Origin: Myotis daubentonii
Taxonomy: Eukaryota > Chordata > Mammalia > Chiroptera > Vespertilionidae
DNA length: 64,000 bases
Assembly: GCF_963259705.1 (NCBI RefSeq)
Contig: NC_081842.1
Coordinates: 41,168,796-41,232,795, forward strand
Direction: 5' to 3'
Every line of letters begins with the position of its first letter. The first letter of the stretch is position 1. Under the pieces are notes generated by a model. It saw only the letters and a list, made by a program, of their open reading frames with translations. It was not told the DNA's origin and made no database searches. Made by a program: the position numbers and the translations under genes. Shown piece by piece: positions 1-10,432 of the stretch.

Positions 1-263
1 AGTCCAGCAGGGGAGGGCAGTTATGGGGGATCAGGCAGGCAGGGGAGGACAGTTGGGGGATCAGGCAGGCAGGCAGAATGGTTAGGGCAGGCAGGCAGGT
101 GAGAAGTTAGGAGCCAGAGGTCCCAGATTGCGAGAGGGATGTCCAACTACCAGTTAGCCTGGCAGTTGGCCATCACCCAAGGGCTCCCAGATTGGAGAGA
201 GTGCAGGTTGGACTGAGAAACGCCCCCTTCCCCCTGCACAAATTTTGTGCACCAGGCCTCTAG
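1..263 (+). mobile_element. HeliBat-type Helitron, 3' part (cut by window start)
   Basis: The segment ends in the Helitron terminus CTAG (260-263), preceded by the subterminal hairpin TGCACAAATTTTGTGCA, and is followed by T as expected for insertion between A and T. Its body holds GGCAGGCAGG/GATCAGGCAGG tandem units. It is the same family as the minus-strand copy at 54969-55498. The 5' end lies outside the window. There is no coding sequence, so it is a non-autonomous copy. Confidence 0.88.
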
Positions 264-1554
264 TTTATATTATAAAAGAGCTTCTTATTTATAGCTTCAC
301 TATTAGACACTGACAGGAGACAAAGAAAAACATTATCAAGGAAAAGCACATGGTACCTCTTAAATATTATTCAGCAGTTTTAAACATTTAATCTTTCTGA
401 GAAGGGAGCCTTTAGCTACTTTTTAGAAACCACTCCAGTTTGCAAATTAACTGCCTAATATATTTTGTCTTTGCAGCATGCTTTTGTAGTTCCTTATTTG
501 ATCAAATTCCCTTTAACATCACTGGGGTTATATTTGAATAATTACTTTAGACTTGGCCCAACACAGATTTCTGAATAGGCAAATTCTAGATAATGAGTAA
601 AACGTTTTGGTGTCCATGTGTCAGATGGTGATAGGGGAAGGAAAAACTCATAGTTCAGATGCTAGCACACATTTTATTTCAGGCCTCCTTCAGTGAGATT
701 TCCTCAGAATATAAGGGAACTAGCTTGTGGAGGCTGCCCGTTGTTAAATGGATAAGTGAGACTCTGACATGTGCGAAATCCTAAGAATTACCTTGAAAAT
801 CTATTTTCAGAAAAAACAACAACCCTTTAGTCAGCTGCCCTTCCGATACAGGTGGTCTCCCAGGCAGCTTTTTCTGTGTGAACAAATGAACAAGTGGAGG
901 AATCTGACCGTTCCATTAGTGAATAAGCTGCTTTTGCAGAAAAATGCAAACTGGATTAAGGCTGGATTTTCTCAGAAAAAGGATAGGATCTAAGACCTGA
1001 GATTGGTATTTGGTTTTGACATACACAATACCTTTTAGTGATTGGTCCAATAGTTGGCAGTGGATCTGGAAAGGAAGTCTAGCTAACTCTCTTCCACTGG
1101 AGGGGAGGACCTGAAGCGTGTACCTTGGGAGCCTGGATGGGCTTGAGGGTTAAGTGATGGGCTGGGCTAGCTCGGGGCAAAATTGTGAAGAAGGGAATGC
1201 CCGATTTTCAGATGGACTCGCACCTCCAACTCAGGCATCTAGTAACTTCTCCTGGGGGTACCACAGCTGTCATTTCCCACCTGAGCCTAGATGGATGGTT
1301 TGGAATACCTATTTCAAAAGAAACAAGAAACTAGTAAAGCAAGCGACAAAAACCAGCAATTATTTTTTACCTTTCTCACCATCAAGGTTTATTTGTTCTA
1401 TATCTCTTCCCTTTAAGATTCGGTTGAATACTAGAGGTACAGTCAGTTCTGTTACAGCATGATAGATGCACCCCTGAGAATATTCATGCTCTGCATAACA
1501 GCACAGTAAAAACCATAGTGCTTGTGGGAAGATGAGATTAAAGAGGCAACACTC
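264..1554. other. unique sequence, no recognised feature
   Basis: AT-rich, repeat-poor DNA. The longest frame (769-993, plus, 74 codons) has no recognisable domain and no splice context that I can defend. I see no gene here. Confidence 0.5.
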
Positions 1555-1568
1555 AAAAACTTTCTTAG

Positions 1569-1795
1569 GCCGGAACCGGTTTGGCTCAGTGGATAGAGCG
1601 TCAGCCTGCGGACTGAAAGGTCCCAGGTTCGATTCCGGTCAAGGGCATGTACCTGGGTTGCGAGCACATCCCCAGTAGGAGATGTGCAGGAGGCAGCTGA
1701 TCGATGTTTCTCTCTCATCGATGTTTCTAACTCTCTATCTCTCTCCCTTCCTCTCTGTAAAAAATCAATAAAATATATTAAAAAAAAAAACAAAA
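1569..1795 (+). mobile_element. Ves SINE (young, near full length)
   Basis: tRNA-derived head with a pol III B-box-like GGTTCGATTCC, a CT-rich body (CTCTCTATCTCTCTCCC) and an A-rich tail after AATCAATAAAATATATT. A 14-bp direct repeat AAAAACTTTCTTAG flanks it (1555-1568 and 1796-1809). The open frame antisense to this SINE (1452-1793, minus) is an artefact of its sequence. Closest relatives in the window are at 5638-5876 and 30178-30397. Confidence 0.95.
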
Positions 1796-2614
1796 AAAAA
1801 CTTTCTTAGTATAACTATTTGTACATTTTGCTGTAGAAATATTTTTGCATTTGATAATTAGATGCTATCTCAGGCATCAGTGGTGATTTAAGGCATAAGC
1901 AGCCTTCTAATATCCCCCAAATTCTGAGGTCTGAAACATATGCCTTCAAAGGTTTTGAATAAAGACTGGATCTGTAAGGGCGAAAAATGTGTGACTCATG
2001 TTAGGTACACAATTCCATTTCATCAGGGACCATCAGTGCTGTAACATTAGGGGTGGCCAATGGCAGGCAGCCTGGTGGAGAGAATGGAGGGTGGTGTGAC
2101 TGACCACTTCCTTCTTTCCTTGTTGTCTTCTTTGACTCCATGATTCCATATTCTAGTCCTTCTCCTTCCACTCTAGCTGTTCTTTCTTAGATTTCATTTA
2201 GTGTTTCTCTTCTGCCTATCTCTAACATCAGTGTTTTTAAGGTTGGGGTGGGGGGCGAAAAAGGTGAAGGGATTAAGAAGTACAAATTGGTTGTTACAGA
2301 ATAGTCATGGGGATATAAATACAGCATAGGGAATATAGTTAATAATATTCTAATAACTAGTGCTGGATGGGTGTGGGATTAATTGGGATTGTCATGTATT
2401 AAGCTATGATAATGTCTGGTCACTGGTGAACCCATGATTCAAATGCATTTTAGAGATTGGAGTCCACTACGTTAAATAATAGTATTCCTCAACAACCTTC
2501 CCCATATTCACTTCTTAGTCTCATTTTGGACTCAATCAGTCAATGGCCACTTTATCAGACATCACATATCAGCCCACGTAATATATTTATTTCTACTCTT
2601 GGCTTCAGACACTT

Positions 2615-2805
2615 TAATATATATAACTGATTTCAGAGAGGAAGAGAGAGACAGAAAGATCAATGATGAGAATCATTGATTGGCCGCCTCCTGCACACCC
2701 CCTACTGGAGACCCAGCCCGCAATCCGGCATGTGCCCTGATCAGGAATCGAACTGTGATCCTGGTTCATAGGTTGACGCTCAACCACTGAGCCACATAAG
2801 CCAGG
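2615..2805 (-). mobile_element. Ves SINE, minus orientation
   Basis: Reads as the reverse complement of Ves: a TTTCAGAGAGGAAGAGAG body, then CGCCTCCTGCACACCCC, then a tRNA-like head ending GAGCCACATAAGCCAGGA. An imperfect duplication (GGCTTCAGACACTT / GGCCTTCAGACTCTT) flanks it. It belongs to the 'tatgaaccaggaggt' subfamily shared with 21176-21384 and 48850-49049 and is more diverged than the 1569 copy. Confidence 0.88.
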
Positions 2806-2825
2806 AGGCCTTCAGACTCTTATGA

Positions 2826-3490
2826 GATGTCCTATCGGCTTTACAAAGTCAGTATATTTAAATCTAGACTCATCTTCTCCTGGAACCATAGTCATTCCAG
2901 TTTCCCAGACAAAACTCTCAGCTCATCTTTGATTGTTCTCATCCACACGCTTTGTCCACGGTTGAAACAGCCCTCCAGTCTTTCCAGTTTTCTTCTTTCC
3001 CAAACCTAAGCCACCATTCTCTCCTGCCTGGACCACTGCAGAAGCATGACCTTCCCTTTCCAGACAGACCTTGTCCCATCCAATCTCCATACTGGAGCCT
3101 GACTGATCCTTTTAAAAGGCAAGTCAACATGCCACTCCCCAGATTCAAAACACTTCAGAGCAGACAGGGCTCCAGGCATCATCACTCAGTAGAGCCCAAA
3201 CGCCTCACCAAGGCCTGCAAGGCTCTGCTTAGCTCCCCGCCTCGTCTCTGTGGGCCTGTTCCCTGTGATACTCGGCCCCCCATTTTATTTGGACTTGTCT
3301 GCCAAGCGCTCCTAGACACCTTATCCTTACCTCTCAGAACACTCATTGTACTGTATGATTATTTGCTTCATTATCCATTTCCTCCATCATCAGACTTTAA
3401 GCTCCATGATAGCAGGACCCTGCCTGTCTTGCTTGTTATTGATTATGCCCTTGGAAAGCTCTCAATTACTGTCTGTTGAACAGATGAATA
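2826..3490 (+). mobile_element. L2 LINE 3' fragment
   Basis: Follows the L2 3' region in order: pyrimidine-rich block, ACATGCCACTCCCC, AAACGCCTCACCAAGGCCTGCAAGG, then AGACTTTAAGCTCCATGATAGCAGG and CTGTTGAACAGATGAATAAA. The 175-codon frame at 2952-3479 lies wholly in this repeat and is not a gene. Ancient and well diverged. Confidence 0.8.
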
Positions 3491-3599
3491 AACAAATTAT
3501 TTTGGCAGGTGTGGATGTGAAGGGAGGGGTGAGGCCTTTTATGCTTCTCAGGCAATACTGGCGAGGATGGCTGGCCAGTTCGATTTAGTTCAAGACAAC

Positions 3600-4034
3600 T
3601 CAATTTAGCAACAGTGTTTATTGAGTATTTATTATGCTCTATTGGGCATGTCACAAGTTGGAGAAGACAAGGCCTCTGTCCCCAAAGCCCCTAACCTAAC
3701 TGGTCGCTTGCTGGATTCCAGCTGTTCATGGACAGATGGTCAGAATCACAAGGCCACTGATGCCCTGACTTCAGGAACTGCCTGTACTCTGCCCTTCAGA
3801 TGTTTGACCAGATTATACTTGAATTTGCCACGTTCATTAGCATTAAAAAAGAACTGTGTAATGAATCCATTCTCTAAAGGACAGTCCAATACCACACTGC
3901 CAGCTATGTGCCCATGGCCACTGGGAGACAAGCAATTTCTGTCTAAGATTATATAGATAGCAGAAGTTACAGCAGAAGTAGCAGTTAAGTAGAAATCTTA
4001 ATTTCATCATTTAGCCAGTTGATCTTGGCAAGTC
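3600..4034. other. unique sequence with a weak old-repeat fragment
   Basis: The stretch at about 3615-3690 (GTTTATTGAGTATTTATTATG) resembles the 'tttattgagcacctactatg' motif of old interspersed repeats. The family cannot be settled by eye. Nothing else is recognised. Confidence 0.35.
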
Positions 4035-4065
4035 TTGGTTTTCTCATGTATAAATAAAGATAATA

Positions 4066-4182
4066 GCTTGGTCAGAGTGGCTCAGTTGATTGAGCATCAT
4101 CCTGTGCACCAAAAGGTTGCTGGTTTGATTCCTGGTCAGGGCACATATCTGGGTTGTGGGTTTGATTCCCAGTTGGGGCTAA
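4066..4182 (+). mobile_element. Ves SINE, 3'-truncated
   Basis: tRNA-like head GGCTCAGTTGATTGAGCATC, CCAAAAGGTTGCTGGTTTGATTCC and GGTCAGGGCACATA, then a second TTTGATTCCCAGTTGGGG block. It stops abruptly at the MIR that follows, and the CT-rich body and A-tail are missing. It belongs to the same subfamily as the copies at 14730 and 37055. Confidence 0.75.
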
Positions 4183-4815
4183 GATTTATAGAGTACTTAC
4201 TCTATGCTGGGCATTGTTCTAAGGCAGGGGTGGCCAACCCCTGGCACGCGTGCCAAACATGGCACGCCAGTAACTTTTGCTGGCTTGCAAAACCCTCTCT
4301 TATAATCGTCCATTTACAATTTTTTCTTAATATCGACTTTTTTATTTTTCAGATAAATTCAGTGTAGGTGCATCTTACATAAATAAGTAATTTTACATAC
4401 CATGTATACATTAAAAAAATAAATGTATTTTTTCATCATCTTATACTGTGTTTTTGTCACTCGAATGAATTTTATTATTTCTTCAAGGTTCTTCACATAC
4501 GTACACCTTAAGAGATATCAAGTAGGCATAACATGTTCTCAAAAAATTAGGGTTGGCACGCAGAAGAATTTTGAGTCAGAGATTTTGCTGGTTTTGGCAC
4601 GCACTCACAAAAAGGTTGCCCACCCCTGTCCTAAGGGCTTACCTCATTTAGTCTTTGCAACAGTCCTAAGCAGTAGATAGTTATATAATCTTCATGTTAC
4701 AGATGAGGCTAGTGAGGCTTATGTAACTTTTCCATGCTAACAGTGAGTGCGTGGAAGGGCTAGAATTTCATCCAGGCAGCCCTGCTCCAGAATCCATTCC
4801 TTCAGTCACTATGCT
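4183..4815 (+). mobile_element. MIR SINE, split by a hAT insertion
   Basis: The left part (4183-4224, TTTATAGAGTACTTACTCTATG...GGGCATTGTTCTAAGG) and the right part (4629-4815, CTTACCTCATTTAGTCTTTGCAACA, TTACAGATGAGGCTAG, TCCAGAATCCATTCC) are consecutive parts of one MIR. The hAT at 4225-4628 interrupts them. This dates the hAT after the MIR. Confidence 0.82.
4225..4628 (+). mobile_element. non-autonomous hAT transposon
   Basis: Terminal inverted repeats CAGGGGTGGCCAACC and GGTTGCCCACCCCTG. The 8-bp target duplication is TTCTAAGG (4217-4224) / TCCTAAGG (4629-4636), 7 of 8 matching, the hAT size. Both ends match, in inverted orientation, the 523-bp copy at 47136-47658. This copy has lost the coding segment kept there: homology stops just after CATTTACAATT. 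The 4423-4680 frame is untranslated terminal sequence. Confidence 0.9.
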
Positions 4816-5379
4816 TCCTCCTTGGGATTGAGGTTAATTGAAGATATGGATACAGTTTCTGTTCTGTTATTGGGGAAAAGATAACAAAATATTTTTAAAA
4901 GGGGCTTATTTTATTTTACTTTAATTCTAATTCTTAAGCCCAGTGGCTGTCTTCAATCCAAATTTTTGCTCTATTTACTATATTTATTATCTTTATTATG
5001 TGGTATAATGAAAGTAATTTTACATCATCATAAGAGTTTTTGTCTAAGTGCTAGCAGACAAACAGTGATGTAAAGAAACATTGTATCTGTAGTTGACTCA
5101 TAATAAGCTTTCAGTACACATTAGTACTGTATTCCTGCAGCCTTACTCTTACTTCTGTGGGGCTCGAGCTTTCCAGCTTTTTTTGTTTGCTTGTTTGTTT
5201 TTTAAAAACAATATAGGATTCCACTGTGATGAGACACATGTGAATGTTTGGGTCAAAGGTTCAGTCCATGGCATATAACTGCCTCACTCTCACTGAAGGT
5301 CAAATAACCAAAGTTCCTTAGTTATACCTGCTGCAAGGTAACTGAGGCTGCCTATGTACATATTCATATTGTTCTTTCA

Positions 5380-5624
5380 AGGAAAGATTGCATATAGCGG
5401 CAGGAATACAAATGAATATGCTGTAACCATAAATTTATATACATTTACATTTATGCTCATTAAAGCCTAATTAAAATATGAATTAATGCAGTAAATAGGC
5501 CCATCAGCAAAGAGTACCTTTTGTGAAGTAGCTGCAGCATTTCAAGAGGTTAAATGCTTTAAGATTCACATTTGGGCTTCAATCCATTTGAAGGTAGATT
5601 CTGAAGAGTAGCTATAGGCTTTAA
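5380..5624. other. repeat-free AT-rich block, possible conserved noncoding element
   Basis: No repeat is recognised. Several TAAT/ATTA cores occur (CCTAATTAAAATATGAATTAATGCAG). It lies just upstream of the Ves SINE at 5638. A regulatory role is only a guess from composition. Confidence 0.25.
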
Positions 5625-5637
5625 AAATGTATGTGAA

Positions 5638-5876
5638 GTAGAAACCGGTTTGGCTCAGTGGATAGAGCGTTGGCCTGCGGACTGAAAGGTCCCAGGTTCA
5701 ATTCCGGTCAAGGGCATGTACCTGGGTTGCGGGCACATCCCCGGTGGAGGATGTGCAGGAGGCGGCTGGTCGATGTTTCTCTCTCATCGATGTTTCTGAC
5801 TCTCTATCTCTCTCCCTTCCTCTCTGTAAAAAATCAATAAAATATATTAAAAACAAAACAAAACAAACAAATAAAC
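5638..5876 (+). mobile_element. Ves SINE (young)
   Basis: Head ACCGGTTTGGCTCAGTGG, CGGACTGAAAGGTCCCAGG, CT-rich body, and an A-rich tail built of AAAAC/AAAC units. The flanking direct repeat is AAAATGTATGTGAA (about 5625-5637 and 5877-5890). Nearly the same consensus as 1569-1795. Confidence 0.93.
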
Positions 5877-5920
5877 AAAATGTATGTGAAAACATATGTG
5901 CATTAAATAAATAAGATTGC

Positions 5921-6140
5921 CTTAGCCAGTTTAGCTCAGTGGATAGAGTGTTGGCCTATGGACTGAAGCGTCCCAGGTTCCATTCCGGTCAAGGGCACAT
6001 ACCCAAGTTGTGGGCTGGATCCTCAGTAGGGGTCGTGCAAGAGGCAGCCAATCAATGATTTTCTCTCATCACTGATGTTTCTATCTCTCTCCCCCTCTCC
6101 CTTCCTCTCTGAAGTCAATAAAAATATATTAAAAATATAG
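5921..6140 (+). mobile_element. Ves SINE
   Basis: Head TTAGCCAGTTTAGCTCAGTG, body CTATCTCTCTCCCCCTC, tail AATAAAAATATATTAAAAATA. The flanking direct repeat ATAAGATTGC occurs at 5911-5920 and 6141-6150. It is the second plus-strand copy within 300 bp, more diverged than the 5638 copy. Confidence 0.92.
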
Positions 6141-6337
6141 ATAAGATTGCAGAGTTAGTGTGCTTAAACATGAGCATTTAGAGAAACTGACATTAAAGGA
6201 GCATAGGCAATCCTTAACTCAGAACATGGAGAGAAATATCTAAGTGTTGTTCTGGGATGAATTTGCTTTCCTGTAATCCTTTTTTTTTATTATTATTATT
6301 TTTATTTTTTATTTTTTCATTGTAATTCTTATTTTAA

Positions 6338-6678
6338 GTCCTAACCCCCAGCACCTCAGGATATCACTGTATTTGGAGACAGGGCCTTTAAAAAGGTGAT
6401 TAAGTTAAATGACATCATTAGGTAGGGCCCTAATCCGATATGGACTGGTATCCTTAGGAAAAGAGGAGACTAGCACATGGACAGGCACAGAGGAAAGGCC
6501 AGATGAAGGCAGAGGGAGAGAAGGTCATCTATAAGCCAAGGGGAAAGACCTTGGAAGAAACCAACCTGACCGGCACCTTGATCTCAGACTTCTGGCCTCC
6601 AGAATTGTGAGAAAATAAATGTCTGGTTTTTAAGCTACCCAGTTTGTTATGGCAGCTTTAGAAAACTGATGCAAGTGG
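6338..6678 (+). mobile_element. MLT1-type LTR (MaLR)
   Basis: Typical MLT1 order: AGTCCTAACCCCCAG, CTGTATTTGGAGACAGGGCC, TAGGGCCCTAATCCGATA, GGTATCCTTAGGAAAAGAGGA, GCACCTTGATCTCAGACTTC, GAATTGTGAGAAAATAAATG, TATGGCAGCTTTAGAAAACTG. Solitary, with no internal sequence. Same subfamily as 43741-44103. Confidence 0.82.
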
Positions 6679-6679
6679 T

Positions 6680-7397
6680 TTTATCACTTCCCACCCCCTT
6701 GACCCTCTTGCCTTTGTTTTTGGAGACACAGCATCTACTTGATTTGACTTTGAATATGACGTGACTCTCAGAATAACTGACAGGTCACCAGAGCTTCATT
6801 TCTGTATTGCAGGGTTAGCTGAGTCAAGTTTGATGCTGAGAGGCCTTATATACATTCCAAGTTTATCTTTGAACGGGAACAAAGAAAGGATGCTTGTTAT
6901 ATTTGTAGATGACAAGAAAGCAGACAGCATAGTCAACCCAAATCATCTTGATTGGTTGAACAAGGACCTGAGACTAAAGTAGAAGAAAAGTTGAAAGAGA
7001 TAAATAGAAGTTCTTGAGCTTGGAGTTAAACATGTCAATTGCATAAGTGCAAGGTGGGAAAGAAGTTGTTAAACAGTAGTACTAGTATGTGTTGAAAGTT
7101 TATTATGAGTCAACTGAATGAGGAGAATACCCCGCAACCCAGTGAGCTTATAAGCTATCATTTGAGGAATCCTTGTTTTCAGGTTGCCTAGTGAGAAGAT
7201 AAGCTGTCTTAGTAAGCAGTGAGTTTCCCATTGTGGGAGGTGTCCAAGCAATGACTGGGCAACCACTTCTCAGGAATGTGGCAGAGGGTACTTACTGCAG
7301 TTGAAGACACACCAGTGTTGAGGTTAAACGCACACTACTAGTTGCCTGAGGAATTGAAGACCACCTATCCCCATGTATTTCTGAGGTTTTGTGATTA
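6680..7397. other. unique sequence, no recognised feature
   Basis: No repeat or gene recognised. Frames at 6761-6982 (plus) and 7069-7266 (minus) are short and lack any known domain. Confidence 0.45.
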
Positions 7398-7602
7398 TCC
7401 TATATAATAAAAGGCTGATATGCAAATTGTCCCCTCAACCCACTGGGAGTTCAACCAGGAGTTCGAGCAGGGGGTGGGGCTGGCAACCAACCACCTGCGG
7501 CCCCTCCCCTCAGCCAGCCCCACCCAATTGCTCCCCCCCATCCTGATCAGGGTGGGCTGGCCGGACTCTACCCATGCATGAATTTGTGCCCCAGGCCTCT
7601 AG
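7398..7602 (+). mobile_element. HeliBat-type Helitron, complete short copy
   Basis: Begins TC-CTATATAATAAAAGGCTGATATGC and ends in CCAGGCCTCTAG, with a subterminal near-palindrome (TGCATGAATTTGTGC). The flanks fit insertion between A and T (A at 7397, T at 7603). 205 bp, non-coding, non-autonomous. Confidence 0.92.
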
Positions 7603-8420
7603 TCTTTTAAATAATAGTACTTAGGAAAATTGAGGGAAGAAAATAGAGATAGCCTTTAATACCAATGACACCAAGTTAATTTCCTTCTTAACCTTCATTT
7701 ACTTACATCTTCCCTTGAGAGAAATAATTTCTTTCAATGGGGATTCGGAAACAGTGGACTTTAAGTGTATTGAGAATCTGTCTAGTTCTACAACTCCAGA
7801 TATTGATTGAATTTGATTTATTCTGAGGTTAGCATCTTAAATGATGACATGTTGATCTTGCTTTCACTCTAACTCTGTTGCTTTTAAGATAACAAGAAAC
7901 AAATTGATCTACATGTGTTTACCTGTGTAGACTAGTGAAATCTTATGCTGGGAAAAATCCCCGTTTTAATAAGCTTTAAACAAAAAATTCCACCTTAGGT
8001 GCTAATTAGAATCTAAATTCAGGTGTTAACCTCTTTGACTGAAAGTGCATGTTGAGTAATTGCAGGAAAGGGGCCAATTTCAGGCACAGCAGTAATTACT
8101 GAATTAGTAGAAAAGTTCAAGTAGGGCTTCAGATTTCAGATCATTACTGGGCTTTCTGAGGAACAGCTAATCCTGGCGTGATTGGGCTTCTCACACCTGT
8201 GTGTGTGCCCTTGTTTGTGTGTGTGTGTGAGCAGGAGTGAGTGTGAAGGGAGCCCACTGAAATTTCAAGAAATAACCATACCAGTGATCACAGAATTAGA
8301 TATCAGTATTTTTTGCTATTTCAAAATATAATTTCCAGGATCTCTGAATTGACCTTTAATGCTTTTTTTCTTTACTTCAAATATAGGGGAAAAAGAGAAT
8401 CTGTTTTATCTGATAAAATG
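7603..8420. other. repeat-poor sequence, possible conserved noncoding element
   Basis: No repeat recognised except a short TG run at about 8213-8230. The part from about 7950 to 8180 has several TAAT/ATTA cores (GCTAATTAGAATC, CAGTAATTACTG). No gene seen. Confidence 0.3.
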
Positions 8421-8430
8421 CCTTCATTCT

Positions 8431-8657
8431 TTTTTTTTTAAAAAAACAACATTTTTGTTGATTTCAGAGAGGAAGGGAGAGGGGGAGAGAGATAGAAATA
8501 TCAATGATGAGAGAGACTCATCAATTGGCTGCCTCCTGCATGTCACCTACTGGGGATTCAGCCCGCAACCCGGGCATGTGCCCTTGACTGGAATCGAACC
8601 TGGGACCTTTCAGTCCACAGGCTGACACTCTATCCACTGAGCCAAACCAGCAGGGCT
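8431..8657 (-). mobile_element. Ves SINE, first of a head-to-tail trio
   Basis: Minus-strand Ves: T-rich tail at 8431-8445, then GATTTCAGAGAGGAAGGGAG, GCTGCCTCCTGCATG, TCGAACCTGGGACC, and GAGCCAAACCAGCAGGG. The stretch CCTTCATTCT (8421-8430) before it recurs at the far end of the trio (9115-9125), so the whole cluster grew from one target site. Confidence 0.9.
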
Positions 8658-8663
8658 ATTCTT

Positions 8664-8889
8664 TTTTTTCTGTTTTAAATATATTTTTACTGAGTTCAGA
8701 AAGGAAGGGCGAGGGAGAGAGAGATAGAAACATCAATGATGAGAGAGAATCATCGATTGGCTGCCTCCTGCATGCCCCCCACTGGGGATTGAGCCCATAA
8801 CTCGCACATGTATTCCTAACTGGAATCAAACCTGGTGCCCTTCAGTCTGTAGGCTGACACTCTATTCACTGAACCAAACCAGCTAGGGC
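8664..8889 (-). mobile_element. Ves SINE, second of a head-to-tail trio
   Basis: Minus-strand Ves starting in a T-run and ending GAACCAAACCAGCTAGGG. More diverged than the first (AACTGGAATCAAACC in place of the usual ACTGGAATCGAACC). It is separated from its neighbours only by T-rich ATTCTTTT linkers. Confidence 0.88.
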
Positions 8890-8899
8890 CCTTCATTCT

Positions 8900-9113
8900 T
8901 TTTTCTTTTCTTTTTTTAAATATGTTTTATTGATTTTTTACAGAGAGGAAGGGAGAAGGATAGAGAGTTAGAAACCTCGATCAGCTGCCTCCTGCACACC
9001 CCCTACTGGGGATGTGCCCACAACGAAGGTACATGCCCTTGACTGGAATCGAACCCGGGACCTTCAGTCCATAGGCTGACACTCTATCCACTGAGCCAAA
9101 CCTGTCAGGGTGG
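8900..9113 (-). mobile_element. Ves SINE, third of a head-to-tail trio
   Basis: Minus-strand Ves with tail rc TTTTTTTAAATATGTTTTATTG, body, and head ending GAGCCAAACCTGTCAGGG. It is preceded by CCCTTCATTCTT (8889-8900) and followed by CCCTTCATTCTT (9115-9126), a good target duplication. Confidence 0.92.
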
Positions 9114-9126
9114 CCCTTCATTCTTA

Positions 9127-9879
9127 AAATTTAGGTTCTTGCATTATTTACTTCCTAATGTCCTAGGAATTAGTCTTTAATATGTCAGGGAATAGTCACC
9201 TCTGACACATATGCTGCATTTGGGGCCTTGGTTGTTGCTGAGGGTGGATCAAGCCCTTAAAACTCCTGTAGTGATACTCTCCAATGATGTAGAAGAGGAA
9301 AGTATAAGGGAGACTACAGTAGCTTTGTGTGTTGGTACATGGTATGCTGTTCAATCACGATGCTATCTTCCACCTTCAAACAAAATGTAATGGCTCTAAG
9401 GAAAAACAAGACCCATAAAGACAGAGTCAACCCACGTGTTCAGGGCACAAAGTAGCTTATGCCCTCCTTCACTATGGTGACTTTTTCTTCACCTCTGAGT
9501 ATAATGTCAAGTATTAGCTCTGATTCATAAAGTGCTAAATGGTCTGTAGTCTTGTAAAAAGCTCTTTGCTTACCCTAAGAACAGTGCTGAGTTATGGCCA
9601 TCTAGTCACTGACTTACCTCGAAAGTAAAACTTGTGGATATTTATAGCACCAAAGCTAATTATATGAGGGCATTTTTCAAGGAGCCTTTCAAATTGAAGG
9701 CAAAATAGACATCATCATTGAAGCACACATTATTTTCTAGTGCTTACATGCAGTATGTAACATAAATACACAATAAGCTTCATGCTCTAATGAAGAGTTC
9801 ACAATCAAATAAGTTATAAACATGTATAAAGTTAAATAGTAATACCTAATAGACAAAATAGCATAAAATAAGCCTAGCT
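9127..9879. other. unique sequence, no recognised feature
   Basis: No gene or repeat recognised. AT-rich toward its right end. Confidence 0.4.
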
Positions 9880-10220
9880 ATTCATCAATGTAAAACTAGG
9901 TAAATAAATTATGGAACATCTATATAATGGGATACCCCTTAAAAATAATTAAGTAGCTCTGTATGTATTGGTATCTAAAGAGCCTCCAGATATATTTTTA
10001 AGATTAAAAAAGCAGAATAATAGATATAGCATTAACTTACTTGTACAATTAAAAAATAGTATCTATTCCTATAAGAAATACAATAGTCAACTAGTTAATG
10101 CTATTAACTATAACTAATTAACTATTATATTTCTTGTAGGACATTTGGAGGGGTATAATGGGGGAAAATGCAGGACATCTGTGATACTCTCAACAATAAA
10201 GATAAATTTAAAAAAACTAA
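9880..10220 (+). mobile_element. old L1 (L1M-type) 3' fragment
   Basis: Shows the L1 3'-region pattern AAATAAATTATGGAACATCTATATAATGGGATACC, then AAAAAGCAGAATAATAGATA. Strongly diverged, and its ends are unclear. Confidence 0.6.
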
Positions 10221-10432
10221 AAAAGCATGCTTATTTAAGTACACACATATATTCATAGATATCATTTTTATTTTATGATTTGCCTTTCCATTTCCTTTTC
10301 TTTTAATATAATCAGATGGGCGTTCTTACAGTAATGAAAGCATTTAATTTAACAACATATCATGGAGATCAAATTGTTTTCTCTGAAGTTAATAGTTCTT
10401 GTTTTCAATTTACTTATTGTTTTTAGTTTGGT

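Noticed and set aside
1569..1650. tRNA gene
   Set aside because: The pol III box is that of a Ves SINE head; it continues into the SINE body and tail and is flanked by a target duplication.
1452..1793. 113-codon minus-strand frame
   Set aside because: Antisense of a Ves SINE; similar peptides recur at other Ves copies (5698-5895).
2952..3479. 175-codon plus-strand frame
   Set aside because: It lies entirely in an L2 3' region; low-complexity Pro/Ser/Leu content and no domain.
4423..4680. Similar peptides encoded here and at 47084-47299 as a conserved gene pair
   Set aside because: The similarity is due to two copies of one hAT element; the shared region is 3' untranslated sequence.
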